A DNA stretch of 9,892 bases from Acidobacteriota bacterium (GTDB lineage: Bacteria > Acidobacteriota > Thermoanaerobaculia > Multivoradales > JAHZIX01), in assembly GCA_020439725.1 (NCBI GenBank), contig JAGQSE010000449.1, positions 1-9,892 on the forward strand, in the 5' to 3' direction. How positions within the stretch are numbered: position 1 is the stretch's first letter; each line of letters opens with the position of its first letter. The notes under the pieces are model-generated. The model saw only the letters and a program-made list of their open reading frames with translations, was not told the origin of the DNA and made no database searches. The translations under genes and the position numbers were made by a program. Shown here in pieces: positions 5,502 through 9,892 of this stretch.

Positions 5502-6812
5502 GTGACCACCATCCACCCACCTGCCGACGACAGCCACTGCGGCTGGCTCGAGATTCTGCCGGCCCCTGCCGAGCCCCGGCGCCTCGCGGAGGACCTCGAG
5601 GTCGACTGCGCCGTCGTCGGGGCTGGGTTCACCGGGCTTGCCGCCGCCCGCCGGCTCCACGAGCTCGAGCCCAGCTCGCGGATCGTCGTCCTCGACGCCC
5701 AACGGGCCGGCTTCGGAGCTTCGGGGCGGAGCTCGGGCTTCGTCGTCGACCTGGCGGGATTCGTCGCCGCCAAGCCGCCGGCGGAGGCCGAGCGCTTCAT
5801 CCGCCTGTCCCGCGCCGGCATCGCCGCCCTTCGCCGGCAGGTCGAGGAACACGACATCGAGTGCGCCTGGGATGACCGTGGCTGGCTCCACGTCGCCGCG
5901 GGGGAGCCGGGCCTCCAGTCCCTCGAACGGCTCGAGAGCTGGCTCGACCAGCGGGGCGAGCGCTTCGAGCGCCTCGACCGGCCGGCGATGGCTTCGCTCT
6001 GCGGCAGCGACTTTTATCGCGCCGGGGCGCGGCTTCCGGGAAGCGTCCTCGTCCAGGCGGGCGCCCTGGTGCGCGGGCTCGCGGGTGGCCTCGATCCGGC
6101 CGTCGAGCTCTACGAGGACAGCCCCGTCACGTCCCTGACGCGGGCAGGCGCCTGGCACCTGGGAATCGGCGGCCCACCCTCGAGGACGATCCGCGCACGG
6201 TCGGTGGTGCTCGCCACCAACGCTGCGCTGCCCGCCCTCGGCTTCCTGCGCAATCGGATCTTTCCGCTCTTCACCTTTGGCAGCCTGACGCGACCGCTTT
6301 CGCAGGAGCAGCAAGAGCAGCTGGGTGGGGAGCGCGAATGGGGACTCCTGGCCCAGGACCCCATGGGCTCGAGCCTTCGCCGGACGCGGGACCAGCGCCT
6401 CCTGGTCCGCAACTCGGTGGTCTTCACCCGTGCCCCGCGAGCGCCCGAGGCCGCCCGCCGTCGCGCCGCGGAGGCCCACCGGGTGGCCCTGGCGCGTCGC
6501 TTTCCGGAGCTTCCCGGTCTCGAGCTCGAGCACACCTGGGGCGGCGCCATGGGGATGAGCGCCGACCACAACCACTTCTTCGGTCGGCTAGCCCCCGGCC
6601 TCCACGCCGCCGGCGGCTATTTCGGCGCCGGCATCGCCCTCGGCACCGTCGCCGGGGAGCTCCTCGCCGAGCTGGTCACCGAGCGCGACTCGGACCTTCT
6701 GCGCGACATGCAAGCGCTGCCGGGACCGGCCTGGATACCACCCGAGCCTTTCCTCGGCTGGGGAGTCCGCTGGCGGGTGGGTCGTCTCGAGGCCCGCGCC
6801 GAGCACGTCTGA
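5502..6812 (+). CDS. FAD-dependent amine/amino-acid oxidoreductase (DAO family, OrdL/PuuB-like)
   Basis: The product has 436 residues from GTG 5502. That start was chosen because it places the FAD-binding GAGFTG motif at residues 40-45, as usual for this family, and gives the family's normal length; its ribosome binding site is poor, so the true start is uncertain. The N-terminal Rossmann fold reads DCAVVGAGFTGLAAARRL, with the second strand ending RIVVLDA. A GASGRSSGF segment follows, the variant of the flavin-contacting G-A-S-G-R-N-G-G motif. The C-terminal flavin part has HTWGGAMGMSADHNHFFGRL and AAGGYFGAGIALGTVAGELL, both characteristic of gamma-glutamylputrescine oxidase-like and related DAO enzymes. 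Such enzymes oxidise a C-N bond of an amine or amino acid, reducing FAD, and release ammonia or an amine and hydrogen peroxide. No polyamine, proline or glycine catabolic genes sit beside it, so the substrate cannot be assigned. It is a single-gene unit ended by two hairpins. Confidence 0.85.
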   Translation: MTTIHPPADDSHCGWLEILPAPAEPRRLAEDLEVDCAVVGAGFTGLAAARRLHELEPSSRIVVLDAQRAGFGASGRSSGFVVDLAGFVAAKPPAEAERFIRLSRAGIAALRRQVEEHDIECAWDDRGWLHVAAGEPGLQSLERLESWLDQRGERFERLDRPAMASLCGSDFYRAGARLPGSVLVQAGALVRGLAGGLDPAVELYEDSPVTSLTRAGAWHLGIGGPPSRTIRARSVVLATNAALPALGFLRNRIFPLFTFGSLTRPLSQEQQEQLGGEREWGLLAQDPMGSSLRRTRDQRLLVRNSVVFTRAPRAPEAARRRAAEAHRVALARRFPELPGLELEHTWGGAMGMSADHNHFFGRLAPGLHAAGGYFGAGIALGTVAGELLAELVTERDSDLLRDMQALPGPAWIPPEPFLGWGVRWRVGRLEARAEHV

Positions 6813-6872
6813 GTCGCGTCTTCGCCGGGCGGACGCGACGACGCCCCGGTACCGCGGGGCGCCGGGGCGTCG
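6813..6872. terminator. Two back-to-back GC hairpins between convergent genes
   Basis: The first stem pairs GTCGCGTC (6813-6820) with GACGCGAC (6832-6839) around an 11-base loop. The second pairs CGACGCCCCGG (6839-6849) with CCGGGGCGTCG (6862-6872), 11 perfect pairs around a 12-base loop. They begin right after the oxidoreductase stop (6812) and end 25 bases before the stop of the convergent gene (6898), so they probably end transcription from both sides. There is no T-run. Confidence 0.65.
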
Positions 6873-6897
6873 AAGGGAAGCTCTGGGAGTCGTCCGG

Positions 6898-7569
6898 TCA
6901 GGCGGTGGCCGACTGCTGGACCCGCGTCGGGACCGTGGCGTTCCGCCGGTCGATGAGCTGCAAGAGATGGCGGATGGCGCCCTCGCTCGAGTTGATCAGC
7001 TCCCACTTGGTGGCGATCAAGGTGTGCGAGATCTGCTGCTGGCTGCGCTCGAGGGTCTCGGCCACCTTCTGCTGATTGCGCACGTCCTGGTACTGGCGGA
7101 CGATCTGCCGCTGGAGCTCGGTCATCTCGTTCCAGCGCCACTGGAGCAGGTTGACGAGCACCTCGGCGGCCTCGTCGAACTCCGCCTGGCCGCTCGACAG
7201 GGTGAAGGTGTTACGGGTTCGCTTGAGGGCCCGCATCATGTCGTGCGCCTTGTAGAAGGCAGGACCGTCGATGACCGCGCTGCGCCGGCTCTCGAGACCC
7301 GCGGTCAGCTGGTCGTAGACCAGCACCGAGCGGAAGCGCACCGGATAGAGCTCCTGCTCGAGGATCGTCAGAATGTCGTAGACCCCGGAGACCGAGCGGA
7401 GCACCGCGGCCATCTGGTCGCCGCGGGTGATCTCGAAGTCGGCGAACAGCTCGCTCCGATGGTCCTCGTTGATCCGCTTGGCGGCCTGCTGGATCCGCGA
7501 GGTGAGATCCTCACGATCACTCAGGCTCGAAGAGCCGACCACGTCCGACATCAACACGTAGAGTTTCAT
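6898..7569 (-). CDS. SatD-family protein with C-terminal helix-turn-helix
   Basis: The product has 223 residues from the ATG at 7569, with AGGAAGGAA upstream as ribosome binding site; an in-frame start further up adds an atypical extension. The N-terminal domain (1-125) opens with LYVLMSDVVGSSSL, followed by FADFEITRGDQMAAVL (about 42-57) and DGPAFYKAH (101-109), the conserved blocks of the SatD family (PF16264). The C-terminal part (about 150-195) has a sigma-region-4-like helix-turn-helix: QKVAETL, then SQQQISHTL. SatD was named from an acid-tolerance locus of Streptococcus mutans; its biochemistry is unclear. Its D-V-V-G-S-S and R-G-D motifs resemble the two metal-binding Asp sites of class III nucleotidyl cyclases (Asp9 and Asp51 here). 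The usual SatE/DUF3307 neighbour is absent on the visible side. It probably acts in the cytoplasm as a DNA-binding sensor; that is inference. Confidence 0.78.
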   Translation of the reverse strand: MKLYVLMSDVVGSSSLSDREDLTSRIQQAAKRINEDHRSELFADFEITRGDQMAAVLRSVSGVYDILTILEQELYPVRFRSVLVYDQLTAGLESRRSAVIDGPAFYKAHDMMRALKRTRNTFTLSSGQAEFDEAAEVLVNLLQWRWNEMTELQRQIVRQYQDVRNQQKVAETLERSQQQISHTLIATKWELINSSEGAIRHLLQLIDRRNATVPTRVQQSATA

Positions 7570-7703
7570 CGCCAAGTTCCTTCCTCCCTTTCCCTGACCG
7601 CGGATCAAGGCAGCGTCCCGGCCGCTTCAACACCCACGTCCCCGGTCACCGATCACTACGCGTGGGACCCGTCCAGCGGATTGTTCCTCGACTGGTGCGG
7701 GAT

Positions 7704-7715
7704 GCTCTCAAGAGC
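7704..7715. repeat. Short inverted repeat GCTCT-CA-AGAGC
   Basis: GCTCT (7704-7708) and AGAGC (7711-7715) are perfect inverse copies, followed at once by AGCAA-T-TTGCT (7713-7723), a second overlapping inverted repeat. Both lie just downstream of a minus-strand TTGACA (7726-7731) that may be the -35 of the SatD gene. If so, they would overlap the core promoter and could be an operator. Short repeats of this size also occur by chance. Confidence 0.3.
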
Positions 7716-7745
7716 AATTTGCTTATGTCAAATTCCGATGATGTC

Positions 7746-7834
7746 CCGGGTCTCTATTTAAGATTTTGCTGTCAAAAGAGAGCCCCGGTACCTCGGAACT
7801 CTACTCATCGAGAAAGTGTAGTTCAAGGCCGAGG
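7746..7834 (-). terminator. Double hairpin after the fusion-protein gene, possible terminator or structured RNA
   Basis: Reading toward lower coordinates from the stop at 7888, the first hairpin pairs CCGAGG (7829-7834) with CCTCGG (7791-7796) and, after a 5-base bulge, GTGTAGTT (7816-7823) with AACTCTAC (7797-7804, one mismatch and one wobble). The second pairs CCCGG (7784-7788) with CCGGG (7746-7750) and AGAGA (7777-7781) with TCTCT (7751-7755), with a 2-base bulge. Between and inside them the minus strand reads CTCTCTTTT, giving a partial T-run. The position suits termination of the fusion-protein transcript. Confidence 0.42.
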
Positions 7835-7887
7835 GTGGGACATTCTTGACCAACTTTGTCGCAAGAGATTTCTCGACCGGGAGCCGA

Positions 7888-8604
7888 TCACCCGTCCCGG
7901 GGCTGGATCTTGACCGGACGACCGTCGTCGAGGCCCTCCTGACCCGCCACGACGACCCGATCGCCGGCCGCCAGTCCGCCGACCACCTGGACCCGATTCC
8001 CGACCACGGCACCGGTCTCGATGATCCGCTGGCGGGCGACGCCCCCCTCGTCGACGAAGACCGCAAACCCCGTTCCGGCCTCTTCGAGACTGGCCAGCGG
8101 GACCCACAGGCCCGCCTGGATCACCCGGCGTCGGACCTCGAGCGTCGCCGCCATCCCCGGCCGCCAGGCCCCATCCGGAGAGTCGAGGACGATCTCGACG
8201 GCGAGGGTCCGCGACTTCGGGTCGATTTCGGCGCCGAGACGGACGATGCGCCCGCGACACGGCTTCCCGTCCTCCCCACCGATGCGCACGATCACCGGTG
8301 CACCGATTTCGACATAGGCGACATCGGCGGCGGGCACGGAGGCCTCCACCTCGAGATGGCCGGTCTGCGGGTCCTGGATGAGACGAGCCGCCACCTCGCT
8401 CGAGTCCACGACCTGCTCCGGGCTCAGCTCGACCACCGAAACGGCGATGGGCGCTCCGTCCACCGGCGTTTCGGTGCCTCCCCGGGGCCGGGTGCAGGCT
8501 CCGAGGAGAGCCAGCGCCGTGACCAGCACGGCCAGAGCGCTCGCGGGACGGCGGCCGCAGGCGCGGAAGGTCGGTCGGGATGCCGGTCGCCGGGTAGGAT
8601 TCAT
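7888..8604 (-). CDS. Short RND-type periplasmic adaptor (membrane fusion) lipoprotein lacking the lipoyl/hairpin section
   Basis: The product has 238 residues from ATG 8604, chosen because it gives a lipoprotein signal (basic start, hydrophobic 21-34, lipobox LGAC with Cys37); no clear ribosome binding site is visible. After a short linker, residues 51-75 resemble the first membrane-proximal strand of adaptor proteins (IAVSVVELSPEQVVDSSEV). The sequence then goes straight to the beta-barrel: LEVEASVPAADVAYVEIGAPVIVRI, RGRIVRLGAEIDPKSRTLAVEIVL and WRPGMAATLEV. A membrane-proximal C-terminal domain follows (VPLASL, GFAVFVDEGGVARQR, VVGGLAAGDRVVVAG). Normal relatives are about 350-400 residues and have a barrel-sandwich lipoyl domain and coiled-coil hairpin in between, which here are absent. 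No RND permease or outer-membrane channel gene is adjacent. It may be a natural minimal adaptor or a deletion derivative of a full-length one. Confidence 0.75.
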   Translation of the reverse strand: MNPTRRPASRPTFRACGRRPASALAVLVTALALLGACTRPRGGTETPVDGAPIAVSVVELSPEQVVDSSEVAARLIQDPQTGHLEVEASVPAADVAYVEIGAPVIVRIGGEDGKPCRGRIVRLGAEIDPKSRTLAVEIVLDSPDGAWRPGMAATLEVRRRVIQAGLWVPLASLEEAGTGFAVFVDEGGVARQRIIETGAVVGNRVQVVGGLAAGDRVVVAGQEGLDDGRPVKIQPRDG

Positions 8605-8608
8605 GGGT

Positions 8609-8657
8609 GTTCGAGCGCGTAGGAGAAATGGTCGTTCGAGCGCTAATGTACTACGCG
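8609..8657. repeat. Direct and inverted repeats upstream of the fusion-protein gene
   Basis: GTTCGAGCGC occurs twice (8609-8618 and 8634-8643), 25 bases apart, and CGCGTAG (8616-8622) has its inverse CTACGCG at 8651-8657. They lie immediately upstream of the minus-strand start at 8604, inside the likely 5' leader or promoter. They might be regulator sites or a leader stem; significance is untested. Confidence 0.35.
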
Positions 8658-8697
8658 AAGAGGAGCCTCCCCCGTCTCGGCTGTTCACCCGGAGCGT

Positions 8698-8719
8698 TGA
8701 CACCGGCGAACCGGTGACA
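8698..8719. promoter_or_regulatory. Candidate operator between divergent fusion-protein and chrA genes
   Basis: CACCGG (8701-8706) and CCGGTG (8711-8716) are perfect inverse copies around CGAA, and TGACA occurs at both ends (8698-8702 and 8715-8719) as a direct repeat. It lies 47 bases before the chrA ATG and 94 bases before the opposite gene's start, well placed to control both. A TTGACA at 8697-8702 overlaps it but has no good -10 partner on the plus strand. Operator function is inferred. Confidence 0.42.
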
Positions 8720-8765
8720 CGGCCGACACATTCTCCCGGCGATCCCTGGGATAGCCTTCCCCGCC

Positions 8766-9892
8766 ATGGACGCGCCCCGCTCCCGCGGCCGGCTCCTCGA
8801 GCTCGCCGGGCTCTTCGTCAAGCTCGGCTCCGTCGCCTTCGGCGGTCCCGCGGCGCACATCGCCTTGCTCGAGACCGAGGTGGTGGAACGCCGTCGCTGG
8901 CTCGAGCGCCAGCACTTTCTCGACCTCATCGGCGCGACCCAGCTGATCCCCGGTCCCAACTCGACCGAGATGGTGATGCACGTCGGGCACGAGCGCGCCG
9001 GCTGGCCTGGACTCCTGGTGGCGGGAGCCGGCTTCATCCTGCCGGCGGCACTGATCACCGGCCTCTTCGCGTGGTTCTACGTCCGATTCGGCTCTCTCCC
9101 GGCGGTCGCACCGTTCTTCGCGGGGATCCAGCCGGTCATCGTCGCCGTCGTCGCTGCCGCCCTCTGGCGCCTCGGCCACAAGGCGTGGAAGGACTCATAC
9201 ACCCTGCTCCTCGGTCTCTCGGTGGCCGTCGCCGCCCTCGTCGGGACCGGCGAGATCGCCACCCTCGCCGCCGCCGCGCTGATCGGCACGCTGTGGCTCC
9301 ACACCGCCCGAAAGGGTCCTGCGCCCCCGAGCCCAGGCGGTGCCTCCCCAGGCAACGGCACCCCGGGCACCCGGGCGGCGGTCCTAGCCGGCGCTGGCGC
9401 CGCGAGCGCGAGCTCGGCGCTCGGTGCAACGGCGGTGGCGACCGGCGCTCCGACCCTCGTCCAGCTGGCGCTCTTCTTCCTCAAAGTCGGGTCGGTGCTC
9501 TATGGCAGCGGCTACGTCCTTCTCGCCTTCCTCGAGGGAGGCCTGGTCGAGCGCTGGGGCTGGCTCACCGAATCCCAGCTGCTCGATGCCGTCGCCGTCG
9601 GCCAGCTCACCCCCGGTCCGGTGCTGACCACCGCCACGTTCGTCGGCTATCTCCTGGCCGGCATCCCAGGAGCCGTCGTCGCCACCGTAGCGATCTTCCT
9701 GCCCTCCTTCATCTTCGTCGCCGCGCTCAACCCCTGGGTGCCGCGGCTCCGCCGCTCTCCCTGGACCGCCGCGTTCCTCGACGCCGTCAACGCCGCCGCC
9801 CTCGGCCTGATGCTCGCCGTCACCGTCGACCTCGCTCGCGCCTCCATCGATGGCTGGTTCCCCGCGCTCCTCGCCATCGCCGCCCTCGTCGC
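8766..9892 (+). CDS. chrA: ChrA chromate transporter (3' end outside window)
   Basis: The frame is open from ATG 8766 to the window end, 375 codons without a stop. It shows the two homologous halves of long-chain CHR transporters. The first half has VKLGSVAFGGPAAHIALLE (FGGP at 25-28) and QLIPGPNSTEMVMHVG (PGP at 62-64), a signature of the chromate efflux subgroup. The second half has LKVGSVLYGSGYVLLAFLE (about 240-256) and GQLTPGPVLTTATFVGYL (TPGP at 282-285). A Pro/Gly/Ala-rich linker of about 50 residues (about 180-230) joins them. Family members are polytopic inner-membrane proteins that export chromate using the proton-motive force; some homologues have other roles. The length so far suggests that only about 20-60 residues are missing. 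The ribosome binding site is weak. No chrB or other chromate-resistance gene is visible. It is divergent from the short fusion-protein gene. Confidence 0.9.
   Translation, partial: MDAPRSRGRLLELAGLFVKLGSVAFGGPAAHIALLETEVVERRRWLERQHFLDLIGATQLIPGPNSTEMVMHVGHERAGWPGLLVAGAGFILPAALITGLFAWFYVRFGSLPAVAPFFAGIQPVIVAVVAAALWRLGHKAWKDSYTLLLGLSVAVAALVGTGEIATLAAAALIGTLWLHTARKGPAPPSPGGASPGNGTPGTRAAVLAGAGAASASSALGATAVATGAPTLVQLALFFLKVGSVLYGSGYVLLAFLEGGLVERWGWLTESQLLDAVAVGQLTPGPVLTTATFVGYLLAGIPGAVVATVAIFLPSFIFVAALNPWVPRLRRSPWTAAFLDAVNAAALGLMLAVTVDLARASIDGWFPALLAIAALV

Larger units (their letters stand above)
7570..7887. other. Intergenic spacer with AT-richer structured core
   Basis: These 318 bases separate two minus-strand genes and contain no convincing gene on either strand. 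The part next to the SatD gene is GC-rich. The part from about 7700 to 7880 is clearly AT-richer, with two hairpins (7746-7788, 7791-7834), a distal 8-bp complement to a hairpin loop, and two minus-strand TTGACA hexamers (7726-7731, 7770-7775). Neither hexamer has a good -10 at 17 bases; with an 18-base spacer the first gives only GAGCAT. It probably holds the terminator of the fusion-protein gene and the promoter of the SatD gene. Confidence 0.5.

Noticed and set aside
5027..5857. Minus-strand open frame of about 276 codons
   Set aside because: Overlaps the N-terminal FAD motif region of the oxidoreductase on the other strand; product is Arg/Ser/Pro-rich with no recognisable domain.
5358..6575. 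Minus-strand open frame of about 405 codons opposite the oxidoreductase
   Set aside because: Same codon register shadow of a gene with clear DAO motifs; the translation has no domain.
7712..7731. Sigma54-type promoter on the minus strand (TTGAC...TTGCT)
   Set aside because: The spacing between the two elements is about three bases too long and the GG of the -24 element is missing.
6967..7761. Plus-strand open frame opposite the SatD gene
   Set aside because: Leu/Val/Asp/His-rich pattern typical of the antisense of a GC-rich gene; the SatD motifs on the minus strand are clear.
7846..8622. Plus-strand open frame opposite the fusion-protein gene
   Set aside because: Asp/Arg/Pro/His-rich antisense shadow; the minus strand shows lipobox and adaptor domains.
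1..9892. CRISPR array, tRNA, rRNA or insertion sequence
   Set aside because: No regularly spaced repeats, no tRNA-like cloverleaf, no rRNA signature and no transposase motifs were seen on either strand.

Overview
The window is very GC-rich and gene-dense, and nearly all its genes have Gram-negative traits: two lipoprotein signal peptides, an RND-type membrane fusion protein remnant and a Bat (aerotolerance) operon. This fits a high-GC environmental bacterium such as an acidobacterium or myxobacterium. That placement is inference from style and gene content; there is no rRNA or other marker gene here.

Layout. 1-2857 (+) is the 3' end of a Bat operon: the tail of a BatB/BatC-like protein, then batD and batE, joined by 1-base and 4-base start/stop overlaps. 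2858-3244 is a leader region with a good sigma70-like promoter next to a perfect 14-bp palindrome. 3245-4288 (+) encodes a lipoprotein of the trypsin/V8-like protease family whose catalytic serine position reads as threonine. A strong hairpin separates it from a convergent gene at 4418-4948 (-) for an unrecognised cysteine-containing secreted protein. 4949-5501 is a long divergent spacer with several short inverted repeats. 5502-6812 (+) encodes an FAD-dependent amine/amino-acid oxidoreductase (DAO/OrdL type). Two back-to-back GC hairpins end it against the convergent 6898-7569 (-) gene, a SatD-family protein with a C-terminal helix-turn-helix. An AT-richer, structured spacer (7570-7887) follows. 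7888-8604 (-) encodes a shortened membrane fusion lipoprotein that lacks the lipoyl/hairpin section. 8766 to the window end (+) is chrA, a chromate transporter cut by the window edge.

How they fit together. Only the Bat genes form a clear operon; they are expected to build an envelope complex linked to stress tolerance. The remaining genes are mostly single transcription units in alternating directions. The fusion lipoprotein and chrA are divergent and share a short intergenic region with a 6-bp inverted repeat flanked by TGACA repeats, so they might be co-regulated. I found no complete new multi-gene system. The most unusual items are the Ser-to-Thr protease, the cyclase-like SatD protein with HTH, the domain-deleted fusion protein, and the structured spacer at 7746-7876.
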